Counted from the first letter of the stretch, positions 45,497-55,126 are shown. The stretch is 64,000 nucleotides of DNA from a bacterium (GCA_004322275.1 SCTA01000005.1:135817-199816), one strand, 5' to 3'. The notes: generated from the letters alone by a model not told the origin. Numbers and translations are program-made.

Positions 45497-46138
45497 TCAA
45501 CCCCCCATCTTTTTCGGCAACCTGTACGCCGCCGGGACCTCCTCGGGTTTTTCCAGCGTAGTTCCGAGATCTTTCAGTATCCCGTCGTGGATGTCGTAGA
45601 TCCAGCCGTGGACCGCCAGCTCCCTCCCCTCTGCCCACGCCTCCTGCACGAACGAGGTCCGGCAGACGCTCTGCACCTGGTCCAGCACGTTTATCTCGCA
45701 AAGCCTGTTCACCCGCTCCTCGAAGGAGAGCGCGTCAAGCTCCTCCTGATTGCGGACGTAGGCGTCGCGGATGGGCCTAAGCCAGTTGTCTATGAGGCCG
45801 TGGTGCTGGTGGTCGAGGGCGGCCTTCACGCCGCCGCAGCCGTAGTGGCCCGTAACGATGACGTGGCGCACTTTGAGTATCTGTATGGCGTACTGGAGGA
45901 CCGAAAGGCAGTTCAGGTCGGAGGAGGAGACCACGTTGCCGACGTTGCGGTGGACAAAAAGATCTCCGGGCAAAAGCCCGACGATCTCGTTGGCGGGAAC
46001 CCTGCTGTCGGAGCAGCCTATCCAGAGGTACTCTGGCTCGTGAAGGTCCGCCAGCCGCGAGAAAAACGCGGGTTCTTTCGCGGTGAGGGCCTCGGCCCAT
46101 TTCAGATTGTTCTCGAAAAGACGGCTCAGCCTTCGCAT
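45497..46138 (-). CDS. can: Beta-class carbonic anhydrase
   Basis: A 213-residue zinc enzyme interconverting carbon dioxide and bicarbonate. Zinc ligands and the catalytic dyad are present: Cys42-Ser-Asp44-x-Arg46 in GCSDSRV, then His98 and Cys101 in GHYGCGG. The length and the HRNVGNVV segment match the E. coli Can subclass. The gene stands alone between the AT-rich gene and a family C repeat. There is no hint of special regulation. Confidence 0.96.
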   Translation of the reverse strand: MRRLSRLFENNLKWAEALTAKEPAFFSRLADLHEPEYLWIGCSDSRVPANEIVGLLPGDLFVHRNVGNVVSSSDLNCLSVLQYAIQILKVRHVIVTGHYGCGGVKAALDHQHHGLIDNWLRPIRDAYVRNQEELDALSFEERVNRLCEINVLDQVQSVCRTSFVQEAWAEGRELAVHGWIYDIHDGILKDLGTTLEKPEEVPAAYRLPKKMGG

Positions 46139-46157
46139 GAAATCTCCGGATTACGGT

Positions 46158-46463
46158 AATAGCTGTAAAAAACTTACCTTCGAGAACAAAAGCTCAAAAC
46201 GATTTCGCTTTTGTTCGAGCCTTCTTTTTCGTCCTCCTCGTGGCCCATACGCGGCGCAACGAGTGGAGGCGTCGGGCCGGCGCGGGGTCTTAACGGAGCG
46301 AAGCGTAGTGGGTGCCCCGTACGGCCCAGCCGGAACGAAGTGGTCGCTCGTTAGAGCGAGCGACGCGTCCGGGCCGATTTCTTGGGCACTTCTTTCTAAA
46401 AGAAGTGCCAGGGGGAGTGGGGCAGAGCCCCACAAAGTGTAAACGGGCGGGCCGAGCCCGCCC
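46158..46463 (+). repeat. Structured intergenic repeat family C, copy 3
   Basis: Same order as copy 2: ACCTTCGAG entry, stem GAACAAAAGC/GCTTTTGTTC (46184-46216), GC-rich middle, then GGCACTTCTTT/AAAGAAGTGCC (46385-46409), GTGGGGC/GCCCCAC (46417-46433) and GGGCGGGC/GCCCGCCC (46445-46463). Every stem differs in sequence from copy 2 but still pairs. It ends 12 bases before the tatC stop. Confidence 0.8.
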
Positions 46464-46474
46464 TACCTATACTG

Positions 46475-47263
46475 CTATTCTTCTTCAACCTCCTCCTCGA
46501 CTATCCTCTTCCCGAAAACCCAGGAAACTACGATAGAGAAGAGATAGAGGATGTAGAGGGGCACCCCCATTATCAGCATCGAGAAGGCGTCGGGGGTGGG
46601 GGTGAGAAGCGCGGCGGTGATGGTAATGCCGATTATCGCCATCCCGTGCCACTTGATCAGCATTTTGTAGTTTATCAGCCCTACCTTGGAGAGGACGAAG
46701 ACCAGCACGGGCATCTCGAAGATGCAGCCGAAGGCGAGCATGAAATTGAGGGCGAAACCCAGGTACTTGCCCACCGAGATGCTGGGCTGGATCATGGGCC
46801 CGGCTATGGCGAGAAGGAACTTGAGGGCGAAGGGCATCGCTATGAAATAGCAGAAGGCGGCCCCGGCGGTGAAAAAGGCCGTCGAGACGATCACGAAGGG
46901 TACGACGTACCTCTTCTCCTTGATCTGGAGGCCGGGAGATATGAAGGACCAGAGCTGGTAGAAGATTACCGGGCAGGCCAGCAACATGCCCCCCCAGAGA
47001 GAGACCTTGAGGAGGGTCATGAAACCCTCGGTGACCTCCAGCATCGTTATAACGCCGCCGGGGGGCATCCCCTCCTTGAGCGGCATTATTATGAACTCGA
47101 AGAGCTGCTGCGAGTAAGTGTAGGCGACGCAAAAGCCTATTATGACAGCGATGAGCGACTTGACAAGCCTGCTTCTAAGCTCGATCAGGTGGGCGGTAAA
47201 GGGAAGTCTCCCCTCGCCCGCGTCTTGGGCCGCCTTCTTCTTCATGGAATTAAAAAAGCTCAC
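46475..47263 (-). CDS. tatC: Twin-arginine translocase subunit TatC
   Basis: A 262-residue membrane protein with six helices that binds twin-arginine signal peptides. HLIELRSRLVKSL near the N-terminus is the diagnostic loop. LWSFISPGLQIKEKRYVVPF and the ITAALLTPTPDAFSM end match the family. GTG start at 47263 overlaps the end of tatB by four bases. The acidic tail (EEEVEEE) is unusual but harmless. Confidence 0.96.
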   Translation of the reverse strand: MSFFNSMKKKAAQDAGEGRLPFTAHLIELRSRLVKSLIAVIIGFCVAYTYSQQLFEFIIMPLKEGMPPGGVITMLEVTEGFMTLLKVSLWGGMLLACPVIFYQLWSFISPGLQIKEKRYVVPFVIVSTAFFTAGAAFCYFIAMPFALKFLLAIAGPMIQPSISVGKYLGFALNFMLAFGCIFEMPVLVFVLSKVGLINYKMLIKWHGMAIIGITITAALLTPTPDAFSMLIMGVPLYILYLFSIVVSWVFGKRIVEEEVEEE

Positions 47264-47694
47264 GCGGCCCCGTCCTTTCCGGGTCCGGCGGTCTTTGTCT
47301 CTTCCCAGCCTTCTCCGGCCCCCTCGGCCATCGTTGCGTCAACGGCGGCGTCTTCGGGCGGTGTCGCCGAATCTTCGGTTTTAACTTCCGCGACGCCCCC
47401 CGAAGCGGCCTCCGGCGGATAGCCGAAGGAATCGGCTGTTTCCCCAGCCTCTGCGGAGTCTTCCTTTTTACCCTTTTCCTCTTCCCGCTCCTTGAGGAGC
47501 TGGTTTATGTAGGGCGATTCGTCTTTGGGCTGGGCGGATTCGTAGACACCCTTTTGTATGTCGTCGAGGGTCTTGCGGAACTCGGCGTAGCCCTTGCCCA
47601 TAGCCTTCGCTATCCCCGGAAGCTTCTCGGGGCCGATGACGATCAGCGCGACAACCATGATTACCAGTAATTCAGAAAAACCAAGGCCGAACAT
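47260..47694 (-). CDS. tatB: Twin-arginine translocase subunit TatB
   Basis: A 144-residue protein with the N-terminal membrane helix FSELLVIMVVALIVIGPEKLP and an amphipathic helix after it, as in TatB. The tail is long and acidic with Ala/Glu/Gly text. TatA and TatB are hard to separate; the start MFGLGFSEL and order before tatC favour TatB. No separate tatA lies next to it. The gene is likely the first in the tatBC operon. Confidence 0.88.
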   Translation of the reverse strand: MFGLGFSELLVIMVVALIVIGPEKLPGIAKAMGKGYAEFRKTLDDIQKGVYESAQPKDESPYINQLLKEREEEKGKKEDSAEAGETADSFGYPPEAASGGVAEVKTEDSATPPEDAAVDATMAEGAGEGWEETKTAGPGKDGAA

Positions 47695-47780
47695 GAAAAC
47701 CTTTCACAACGGGCGAAGAGTGATTACTTCGCGGGGTTATCGAGAATAGTGCTCCCTTTGCCGGGTGTCAAGAATGGTTC

Positions 47781-47810
47781 TTGACAACCCCTCCGCCATC
47801 TTGCTATAGC
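47781..47810 (+). promoter_or_regulatory. Sigma-70 promoter for tRNA-Val(GAC)
   Basis: Perfect TTGACA (47781-47786) and TATAGC (47805-47810), 18 bases apart, about 65 bases before the tRNA. A weaker hairpin lies between. Confidence 0.7.
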
Positions 47811-47876
47811 TATGGGCCTTACTCCCCGGAGGGTTTTTCACGGGGCAAAATTTACATGTACGGCTTCCGAACGCAT

Positions 47877-47951
47877 AGGCGCGTAGCTCAGTGGGAGAGC
47901 ACCTGCCCGACACGCAGGGGGTCGGCGGTTCAATCCCGCCCGCGCCTACCA
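47877..47951 (+). tRNA. tRNA-Val (anticodon GAC)
   Basis: Acceptor AGGCGCG/CGCGCCT, D arm GCTCAGTGGGAGAGC, anticodon stem CCTGC/GCAGG with loop CCGACAC, T arm with GGTTCAATCC and encoded CCA. Anticodon GAC reads GUU/GUC valine codons. Confidence 0.95.
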
Positions 47952-47998
47952 ACCTCTTTTTAACATGCAGGGTTAGCTCAAGCGTTCCGGCACTCTTA

Positions 47999-48037
47999 AA
48001 GGCGTCGCGTGGCAAGCCCACCGGCGCTTTTTTGTTT
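47999..48037 (+). terminator. Terminator-like hairpin in the thrS leader
   Basis: An imperfect GC-rich hairpin around AAGGCGTCGCGTGG and CCCACCGGCGCT is followed by six T and lies 36 bases before thrS. It could end the tRNA transcript or act as an attenuator for thrS. No T-box motif is visible. Confidence 0.4.
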
Positions 48038-48072
48038 TCCTTTCACTGTTACGGGAGGGAGGTTTTTAGAAA

Positions 48073-49989
48073 ATGACGATTCAGATAACGCTTCCCGACG
48101 GCAGCAAAAAAGAAGTGGAATCCGGCGCGACGGTTCTGGACGTAGCCCTCTCCATAGGCAAGGGGCTCGCCAAGGCCTCCCTCGCGGCGAAGAGGGACGG
48201 GGTTCTCGTCGATCTTTCCACCCCCCTTACCGCCGACTGCTCGCTTGCGATCATAACAAACACCTCGGAAGAGGCCGTCGATATCCTTCGCCACTCCACC
48301 TCTCACCTCATGGCGCAGGCGGTGAAAAACCTCTTCGCCCCGGTGAAGGTAGCCATCGGCCCCTCGACGAACGAAGGTTTTTATTACGATTTCGACATGG
48401 CGCACCGGCTGACCCCCGACGATCTCCCCCTCATCGAAAAGGAGATGGAGAGACTCGCGAGGGAGAACGGCCCCGTAGAGCGCCTCGTCCTGTCGAGGGA
48501 AGAAGCCCTGAAGCTCTTCGGCGAAATGGGCGAGAGCTACAAGGTCGAACTGATAGAGGCTCTGCCCGAGGGCGAGACTATAAGCGCCTACCGCCAGGGG
48601 GATTTCGTGGATCTCTGCCGCGGCCCCCACGTCGACCGCACCGGAAAGCTCGGCATCTTCAAGCTTCTCTCCATCGCCGGGGCCTACTGGCGCGGCGACG
48701 AGAAGAACGCGATGCTCCAGCGCATCTACGGCACCGCCTTCGCGACGAAAGAAGGACTCGAAAAGCGGCTTAACGCCCTCGAAGAGGCCAAAAAACGCGA
48801 CCACAGGAAGATCGGCAGGGAACTGGACCTCTTCTCCATCGAGGAAGAGGCGGGTCCCGGCTTCGTAATCTGGCACCCGAGGGGCGCGCTCCTTCGCACC
48901 ATCATCGAGGACTGGGAGCGCAAAGAGCACCTCCGGCGCGGCTACCATATCGTCATGGGCCCCCAGATACTCCGCAAGGAGCTCTGGGAGAAATCCGGCC
49001 ACTACGACAACTACCGCGAGAACATGTACTTCACCACCGTGGACGATCAGGAGTACGGCGTAAAGCCGATGAACTGCCTCGCCCACATGATAATCTACAA
49101 GTCGCACCTGCGCTCCTACCGCGACCTGCCGCTTCGCTACTTCGAGCTCGGCACGGTACACCGCCACGAGAAGAGCGGCGTCCTCCACGGCCTCACAAGG
49201 GTTCGGGGCTTCACCCAGGACGACGCGCACATCCTTTGCACCCCCGAGCAGCTGCAGGACGAGATAACCGCCATACTCGCCTTCGTCAAATCCGCGATGG
49301 CGGTCTTCGGTTTCGAGTACGACGTTGAGCTTTCCACACGACCGGAGAAGTCCATCGGGGAGGCCGAAACGTGGGAGCGGGCGACGGCGGCTCTGCGCCA
49401 CGCGCTCGCGGTGAACAACATAGAATGCGAAACCTGTGAGGGCGAAGGGGCTTTTTACGGCCCCAAGATAGACATCAAGCTCAAGGACTCGCTTGACAGG
49501 CAGTGGCAATGTGCTACAATTCAGGCCGATTTCATACTGCCGGAGCGCTTTGATTTGACTTACGTCGCCCCCGACGGGGAGCGGCGAAGGCCCGTCATGC
49601 TGCACCGGGTGATTCTCGGCTCCATCGAGAGATTCATCGGGATACTGATAGAGCATTACGCAGGCGCTTTCCCGACCTGGCTCTCTCCCGTGCAGGTTGT
49701 CTTGCTCCCGATAACGGACCGCCACGCCCAGTACGCCAGGGAGGTGGAGGCCGTTCTTCGCTCCCGCGACATCAGGGTCGAGCTCGACGGACGAAACGAA
49801 AAGCTCGGCTACAAGATTCGCGAGGCCCGCCTCCAGCGCATCCCCTACATGGTGGTCATAGGCGATCAGGAGGTGGAGGCCCGGGCAGTCAGCCCGAGGC
49901 TCCGCAGCGGAGAGGAACTGAAACTTGTCCCGCTTGACGAGTTCGTCGAGCGGATTACGAAAGACGCGGAAGTACCCGCGGGCGCATGA
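48073..49989 (+). CDS. thrS: Threonyl-tRNA synthetase
   Basis: A 638-residue class II synthetase. It has an N-terminal TGS domain (residues ~1-62), the editing domain with [11 protein letters not shown] (zinc-binding HxxxH) and RGPHVDRTG, then the catalytic core with [11 protein letters not shown] and the zinc-ligand Cys in [13 protein letters not shown]. The anticodon-binding domain starts near residue 540 ([16 protein letters not shown]). ATG at 48073 follows GGGAGGGAGG. It leads the translation operon. Confidence 0.97.
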   Translation: MTIQITLPDGSKKEVESGATVLDVALSIGKGLAKASLAAKRDGVLVDLSTPLTADCSLAIITNTSEEAVDILRHSTSHLMAQAVKNLFAPVKVAIGPSTNEGFYYDFDMAHRLTPDDLPLIEKEMERLARENGPVERLVLSREEALKLFGEMGESYKVELIEALPEGETISAYRQGDFVDLCRGPHVDRTGKLGIFKLLSIAGAYWRGDEKNAMLQRIYGTAFATKEGLEKRLNALEEAKKRDHRKIGRELDLFSIEEEAGPGFVIWHPRGALLRTIIEDWERKEHLRRGYHIVMGPQILRKELWEKSGHYDNYRENMYFTTVDDQEYGVKPMNCLAHMIIYKSHLRSYRDLPLRYFELGTVHRHEKSGVLHGLTRVRGFTQDDAHILCTPEQLQDEITAILAFVKSAMAVFGFEYDVELSTRPEKSIGEAETWERATAALRHALAVNNIECETCEGEGAFYGPKIDIKLKDSLDRQWQCATIQADFILPERFDLTYVAPDGERRRPVMLHRVILGSIERFIGILIEHYAGAFPTWLSPVQVVLLPITDRHAQYAREVEAVLRSRDIRVELDGRNEKLGYKIREARLQRIPYMVVIGDQEVEARAVSPRLRSGEELKLVPLDEFVERITKDAEVPAGA

Positions 49990-50031
49990 TCGGCCAAGCC
50001 GGTCGTTTGCCTTTTTCCCAGGAGGTGCCAC

Positions 50032-50583
50032 ATAGCTGAAGAACCGCGCATTAACAGGATGATTCGCGTCAGGGAAGTGCGGACCATCGGTCCCGACGGA
50101 GACCAGCTCGGAATACTTCCCATCGAGAAGGCCCTTGAAATCGCCGAGCAAAGCGATCTGGACCTGGTGGAGGTGGCCCCCCTGGCCCGTCCGCCGGTGT
50201 GCAAGATCATGGACTACGGCAAATTCAAATACGGCCTGTCGAAAAAGACCCACGAGGCCAAAAAGCGGCAGACCACGATTCAGCTCAAGGAAGTCAAGAT
50301 ACGTCCCAAGACCGAAGAGCACGACTTCCAGGTCAAGCTGAAAAAAGTCCGCGATTTTCTGGCCGGCGGCAACAAAGTCAAGGTGACCGTGATGTTTCGC
50401 GGCCGCGAAGTGACCTTGCCGGAGAGGGGTCTTACGCAGCTTAAAAGAATGATTGAGGTTCTCGGCGAAGAGGCGAAGGTTGAATCCCCAGCCAAGATGG
50501 AGGGCCGCAGCATGTACATGATGCTTGCCCCCGGCGCCGTGAAAAAGATAAAAGAACAGGAAAACCCAGAGAGCGAGTCATAA
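50032..50583 (+). CDS. infC: Translation initiation factor IF-3, AUA start
   Basis: IF-3 checks start codons on the 30S subunit. Translation very probably starts at an ATA codon (50032-50034): AGGAGG lies at 50020-50025 with a six-base gap, and the codons after it read IAEEPRINR, the conserved N-terminus of IF-3. The next ATG, at 50059, would delete it. Rare AUU, AUC or AUA starts are the known basis of IF-3 autoregulation. The domains are normal: [24 protein letters not shown] and the C-terminal [12 protein letters not shown]. Total length is 183 residues. Confidence 0.93.
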   Translation: MAEEPRINRMIRVREVRTIGPDGDQLGILPIEKALEIAEQSDLDLVEVAPLARPPVCKIMDYGKFKYGLSKKTHEAKKRQTTIQLKEVKIRPKTEEHDFQVKLKKVRDFLAGGNKVKVTVMFRGREVTLPERGLTQLKRMIEVLGEEAKVESPAKMEGRSMYMMLAPGAVKKIKEQENPESES

Positions 50584-50609
50584 CCGCTCCTCGAAAAAAG
50601 GAAACGTCC

Positions 50610-50807
50610 ATGCCCAAGATCAAGACGAACAGGGCCGCCGCCAAGCGCTTCAAGTTCACGGCGACGGGCAAAATCAAGCACCGCAAGGCTTTCCGCAGCC
50701 ATATCCTCGGCAAGAAGGATACCAAGCGCAAGCGCCAGCTTCGCAAGGGGACTTACGTCCACGACACCAACGTGAAGCAGGTCAGAGGTCTTTGCCCCTA
50801 CCTCTAG
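50610..50807 (+). CDS. rpmI: Ribosomal protein L35
   Basis: A 65-residue highly basic ribosomal protein. [16 protein letters not shown] and the [16 protein letters not shown] tail match L35. It lies 26 bases after infC as in the usual infC-rpmI-rplT order. Confidence 0.97.
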   Translation: MPKIKTNRAAAKRFKFTATGKIKHRKAFRSHILGKKDTKRKRQLRKGTYVHDTNVKQVRGLCPYL

Positions 50808-50931
50808 GAAGCAAAAACAAAAGGGCTTTTTTACCAGGCTCCGTTTTTTATTAAAGCCTTGTTTCCGGGCTCGCCATGTGCCCCGCTAGACAGGCGTACC
50901 GGAGCCGCAGACACCTTTAAGGAGAAAATCC

Positions 50932-51282
50932 ATGGCCAGAGCAAAACCCGCAGTGCCTTCGCACCGCAGAAGAAAAAAGATACTTACCCAGACCAAGGGT
51001 TACGTGGGCGGCAGAAGGAAACTCCTTCGCTCCGCCACCGAGGCGCTCCACCGCGCCTGGGCCTACGCCTTCGGCGACCGCAAGAACAGAAAGCGCGAAT
51101 TCCGCCGCCTCTGGATCGCCCGCATCAGCGCCGCGGCCAAGATCAACAAGTATTCCTACAGTAAGCTCATCGACGGCCTGAAGAAGTCCGGCATCGAACT
51201 GAACCGCAAGTCCCTCAGCGAGCTTGCCGTCAGAAGACCCGAGGACTTCGCCCGCATAATCGAGAAGGTCAGGGCCGGCTAG
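50932..51282 (+). CDS. rplT: Ribosomal protein L20
   Basis: A 116-residue basic protein that binds 23S rRNA early in assembly and often represses its own operon. ARAKPAVPSHRRRKKILTQTKGYVGGRRKL at the N-terminus and RRLWIARISAAAKINKYSYSKLI are typical, both split here by normal family variation. The 124-base gap after rpmI can fold AAGGGCTTT with AAAGCCTT and could serve as the L20 operator; this is inference. Confidence 0.97.
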   Translation: MARAKPAVPSHRRRKKILTQTKGYVGGRRKLLRSATEALHRAWAYAFGDRKNRKREFRRLWIARISAAAKINKYSYSKLIDGLKKSGIELNRKSLSELAVRRPEDFARIIEKVRAG

Positions 51283-51316
51283 ACCGTCAGTTCTCATAGA
51301 ACCACGGCCAATCGAA

Positions 51317-52336
51317 ATGATTACAGCGCTAACAGCACTTTCGGAGGACGCGCTCGCCGCCGTAAAGGCGGCGGGCGACCTTGCCGAGCTTTCCGAGATC
51401 GAGGTCCGTTACCTCGGCCGCAAGGGAGAGCTTACGGCAGCGATGCGCAGTATCTCCTCGGTTCCCCCGGAGGAGCGGCCCAGGGTCGGCCAGTTTCTCA
51501 ACGAAATACGCCAGAAGATTGAAGCCGAAATTAACGGGCGAAAGTCCGCCATGTCTGGCGAGGCTCGCCTCGCCAGATTCTCCCGCGAGGCCGTTGACGT
51601 AACCCGCCCCGGCAGATCCTCCTTCCCCGGCACCCTTCACCCCCTCACCATAGTCGTCCGCGAGATACTGGATATCTTCGGAAGACTTGGCTTCGAGGTG
51701 GCCGAAGGGCGCGAGGTGGAGTTGGAGTACTACAACTTCGAGGCGCTCAACATCCCCTCCGACCACCCCGCCAGGGACATGCAGGACACCTTCTACATTT
51801 CCCCCGGCACCGTCCTTCGCACCCACACCTCGCCGGTGCAGGTGCGCGTGATGGAAAAGACCCGGCCCCCGGTGCGCATAGTCGCCCCCGGCAAGGTCTA
51901 CCGCTGCGATTCGGACGTGACCCACTCGCCGATGTTCCATCAGGTCGAGGGGCTTTTGGTTGACGAGGGAATTTCCTTCGCCGACCTGAAGGGCGTCCTT
52001 AACGCCTTCGTCCACGAATATTACGGCCCCGCCACCGCCACCCGCTTTCGTCCCAGCTTTTTCCCCTTCACCGAGCCCAGCGCGGAGGTTGACATCGCCT
52101 GCGTGCTCTGCAAGGGCAAGGGGTGCCGAGTCTGCAAAAACACCGGCTGGCTGGAGGTCCTCGGCTCGGGCTCGGTGGACCCGGCGGTCTTCGGCTTCGT
52201 GGATTACGATCCCGAAAAGATTCAGGGCTTCGCCTTCGGCCTCGGCGTCGAGCGGCTGGCCATGCTGCGGTACGGCCTCGACGACATCCGCCTCTTCTAC
52301 GAAAACGACATCCGTTTTCTCTCCCATTTCCGGTAA
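51317..52336 (+). CDS. pheS: Phenylalanyl-tRNA synthetase alpha subunit
   Basis: A 339-residue catalytic subunit of the (alpha-beta)2 enzyme. The N-terminal coiled coil is followed by class II motifs: HPLTIVVREILDIF, the HPARDMQDTFY segment, HQVEGLLVDE, FFPFTEPSAEVDI and the GFAFGLGVERLAMLRYG motif 3. A Cys-rich insert (CVLCKGKGCRVC) is common in this family. ATG at 51317 follows rplT by 34 bases; pheT starts six bases after the stop. Confidence 0.97.
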   Translation: MITALTALSEDALAAVKAAGDLAELSEIEVRYLGRKGELTAAMRSISSVPPEERPRVGQFLNEIRQKIEAEINGRKSAMSGEARLARFSREAVDVTRPGRSSFPGTLHPLTIVVREILDIFGRLGFEVAEGREVELEYYNFEALNIPSDHPARDMQDTFYISPGTVLRTHTSPVQVRVMEKTRPPVRIVAPGKVYRCDSDVTHSPMFHQVEGLLVDEGISFADLKGVLNAFVHEYYGPATATRFRPSFFPFTEPSAEVDIACVLCKGKGCRVCKNTGWLEVLGSGSVDPAVFGFVDYDPEKIQGFAFGLGVERLAMLRYGLDDIRLFYENDIRFLSHFR

Positions 52337-52341
52337 GCGCC

Positions 52342-54750
52342 ATGAGAATCAGTCTTAGATGGCTTAAAGATTACATCGACGTTCCGGAAACCCCCTCCGA
52401 ACTGGCGCACATGCTCACGATGGCCGGGCTGGAGGCGGGAGCGGTCGAAACCCTCGGAGAGGGCATCGAAGACGTGGTGGTAGCCGAGATACTCGAAAAA
52501 GGCCAGCACCCGAACGCCGACAGGCTAAGCCTATGCAAGGTTACCGACGGGCAGGAGACCTACCAGATTGTCTGCGGCGCGACCAACATGTCGGCGGGCG
52601 ACCGGGTAGCTCTGGCGCGCATCGGCGCAACCCTCCCCGGCAACTTCAAGATCTCCAAGGCCAAGCTTCGCGGCGTCGAATCCTACGGGATGATGTGCTC
52701 CGAAAGAGAGCTGGGCCTAAGCGAGGAGTCCTCAGGGCTTCTCATAATGCCTAAAAACGCCCCCCTCGGCGCTCGGGTCATCGACGTTCTCGGCCTTCCC
52801 GACACCATAATGGAAGTGGAGATAACGCCGAACCGCCCCGACTGGCTTTCGGTCTTCGGCGTCGCCCGCGAGGTTTCGGCTCTCACCGGCAGAGAGCTTC
52901 GCCTTCCGCCCTACGAGGTCGCCGAAGCCAGCGAACCCGCTTCCAAATTCACCTCGGTGGAGATAAAGGCCCCGGAGCTCTGCCACAGGTACGCGGCGCG
53001 CCTCATTCGGGGCGTCAAAATCGGCCCCTCTCCCCTGTGGATGCAAAACCGCCTCAAGGCTGCGGGAGTCCGCCCGATTTCAAACGTCGTGGACGTGACC
53101 AACTACGTCCTGATGGAGCTGGGCCACCCCCTTCACGCCTTCGACTTTAACCGCCTTCGAGGCAAGCGCATAGTCGTGGACCGCGCGAAGGACGGCGACG
53201 CCTTCGTCACCCTCGACGGGCAGAGCCGCCCGGTTGGCGGCGAAAACCTGATGATCTGCGACGGCGAAGGTCCCGTGGCCCTCGCGGGCGTCATGGGCGG
53301 TCTCAACTCCGAGGTAGAGGAGACCACCACTGACATACTCCTCGAAAGCGCCTGGTTCCTACCCTCGAACATCCGCCGCACCGCCAAGACCCTCGGCCTT
53401 CGCACCGAGGCCTCCTACAGGTTCGAGCGCGGCGCCGACATCGAGGGGCTGATAATAGCCCTTGAGCGCGCCACGCGGCTCATCGTAGAGGTCGCGGGGG
53501 GCGAGGCGGCGAAGGGCATCGTAGACAACTACCCACTGCCCCGCGAAAAGAAGATCATTACCCTTCGCGTTCCCAAAATAAAGAGCGCTCTGGGTATTTC
53601 GGTCCCTGCGCAGGAAGCCGCCAGGCTTCTTCGCGGCCTCGGGCTGGAGATACTCTCCTTTGGCGAAAACGAGATAAAGGTCGCGGCCCCCTCCTTCCGC
53701 GTAGACATCGACCGCGAAATAGACCTCATAGAAGAGGTCGCCAGGGTGATGGGCTACGACAAGATTCCGGCCACCATGCCGCGCGTCACCATAGCTCCCG
53801 GCCCCAGGCCGGTGGAACGGATCGTCGCGGAAAAGGCGCGGGACGCGCTCTATTCCTGCGGCCTTCAGGAGGCGATCACCCTCAGCTTCATCGACCCGAC
53901 GGACGACGAGAGAATCGGCCTTCACCCGGATTCCGAGTTGCGCTGCAAGGTATGCCTGCAAAACCCGCTCGGGCAGGAGACCTCCGTCCTTCGCACCCAT
54001 CTTCTTCCCGGCCTCCTTCGCGTGGCGAGTCTCAACGCCCGGCGGGGGATGAAGGGGGTCCGCCTCTTCGAGGTCGGAAAGACCTTTCACCCCGTTACGG
54101 GCGAATGTCTGCCCGCCGAAAGGATGCGCGCGGCGGGTCTTATGACCGGCAGAAGAGAACCTTTGACTTGGTGGGCCGGAAACGATAGGCTTGATTTCTT
54201 CGACGGAAAAGGCGTTGTGGAGAAGGTTCTTATGGGCCTCGGAGGGCCGGATCTGACCTTTGCGCCGACAAGCGGGATACCCTTCCTGCAGCCCGGAAGA
54301 GCCGCAGTTTTTTGCGCCGGAGACTTCGAGCTGGGCTGGCTGGGAGAGATAAACCCCGACCTCCTGGATAAGTACGAACTCGCCGCCCCGGTAGTGGCCT
54401 TCCAGTTCGATCTGGACACCCTGCTGGATCTGCGCACGGAGGTTTTGGCCTTCGGCGGGCTCGACAAATTTCCCTCCGTCGAAAGGGATATGGCGCTCCT
54501 CCTCGACAGGTCCGTAACGACCCGGTCGGTAATCGACGCCGTATATTCACTCAACATAGACCTGGTCAGGTCGGTGGTCCTCTTCGACCTCTACGAAGGG
54601 GAGAAGATTCCCGAGGGAAAACAGTCCCTGGCGTTTCGGATAACATACAGATCCAACGAAAGAACCCTGACCGACGAAGAAGTATCACAGGCCCACGAAA
54701 AGATAGTGAGCGAAATGTCTGGCCGCTTTAATGCCCGGCTAAGAGATTAA
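52342..54750 (+). CDS. pheT: Phenylalanyl-tRNA synthetase beta subunit
   Basis: An 802-residue subunit used for tRNA binding and editing. ATG at 52342 gives MRISLRWLKDYIDVP, the normal N-terminus; the frame is open farther upstream but that part is out-of-frame pheS. Domains: EMAP-II-like tRNA-binding domain (~40-150), B3/B4 editing domain (ELGHPLHAFDF, LRTEASYRFERG), B5, and the C-terminal ferredoxin-fold anticodon-binding domain (KFPSVERDMALLLD to the end). Intact and of normal length. Confidence 0.97.
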   Translation: MRISLRWLKDYIDVPETPSELAHMLTMAGLEAGAVETLGEGIEDVVVAEILEKGQHPNADRLSLCKVTDGQETYQIVCGATNMSAGDRVALARIGATLPGNFKISKAKLRGVESYGMMCSERELGLSEESSGLLIMPKNAPLGARVIDVLGLPDTIMEVEITPNRPDWLSVFGVAREVSALTGRELRLPPYEVAEASEPASKFTSVEIKAPELCHRYAARLIRGVKIGPSPLWMQNRLKAAGVRPISNVVDVTNYVLMELGHPLHAFDFNRLRGKRIVVDRAKDGDAFVTLDGQSRPVGGENLMICDGEGPVALAGVMGGLNSEVEETTTDILLESAWFLPSNIRRTAKTLGLRTEASYRFERGADIEGLIIALERATRLIVEVAGGEAAKGIVDNYPLPREKKIITLRVPKIKSALGISVPAQEAARLLRGLGLEILSFGENEIKVAAPSFRVDIDREIDLIEEVARVMGYDKIPATMPRVTIAPGPRPVERIVAEKARDALYSCGLQEAITLSFIDPTDDERIGLHPDSELRCKVCLQNPLGQETSVLRTHLLPGLLRVASLNARRGMKGVRLFEVGKTFHPVTGECLPAERMRAAGLMTGRREPLTWWAGNDRLDFFDGKGVVEKVLMGLGGPDLTFAPTSGIPFLQPGRAAVFCAGDFELGWLGEINPDLLDKYELAAPVVAFQFDLDTLLDLRTEVLAFGGLDKFPSVERDMALLLDRSVTTRSVIDAVYSLNIDLVRSVVLFDLYEGEKIPEGKQSLAFRITYRSNERTLTDEEVSQAHEKIVSEMSGRFNARLRD

Positions 54751-54778
54751 ACAGTAAATTTTGCGAAAGGAACGAACG

Positions 54779-55057
54779 ATGACAAAGTCCGACATTGTGG
54801 AAGCCGTTTACCAGAACGTTGGGTTCACCAAGAAGCGCGCGGCCGAAGTGGTGAACCTCATCCTCGACACCATGAAGGAAGCTCTCGAAAGCGGAGACAA
54901 GGTCAAGATCAGCGGCTTCGGCAATTTCGAGATCCGCATGAAGGAAGCCCGCAAGGGAAGAAATCCCCAGACCGGCGAAGAGATAACCATCTCCGAGCGC
55001 CAGGTCCTTACCTTCAAGCCCAGCCAGGTTCTCAAGGATCGCCTCAACAGCAAGTAA
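54779..55057 (+). CDS. ihfA: Integration host factor alpha subunit
   Basis: A 92-residue DNA-bending protein of the HU/IHF family. MTKSDIVEAVYQNVGFTKK leads; GFGNFEIRMKEARKGRNPQTGE carries the beta-arm Pro that intercalates DNA. ATG at 54779 follows AAAGGAA; a TTG at 54761 in frame is less likely. Placement right after pheT is the classic position for ihfA. IHF is a usual helper of sigma-54 promoters and of tyrosine recombinases, both present in this window. Confidence 0.95.
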   Translation: MTKSDIVEAVYQNVGFTKKRAAEVVNLILDTMKEALESGDKVKISGFGNFEIRMKEARKGRNPQTGEEITISERQVLTFKPSQVLKDRLNSK

Positions 55058-55126
55058 TACGTAGTTGCTTTTAACAAATGGCGCTGATATATTTCGTCAC
55101 CGCTTTTCCACATCGGAGCAGACGGT

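Noticed and set aside
48049-50322. 757-residue open frame opposite thrS and infC
   Set aside because: It spans three features of the translation operon in antisense and has no motif.
52123-52341. N-terminal extension of pheT
   Set aside because: The frame is open upstream but encodes only out-of-frame pheS; the normal PheT N-terminus begins at 52342.
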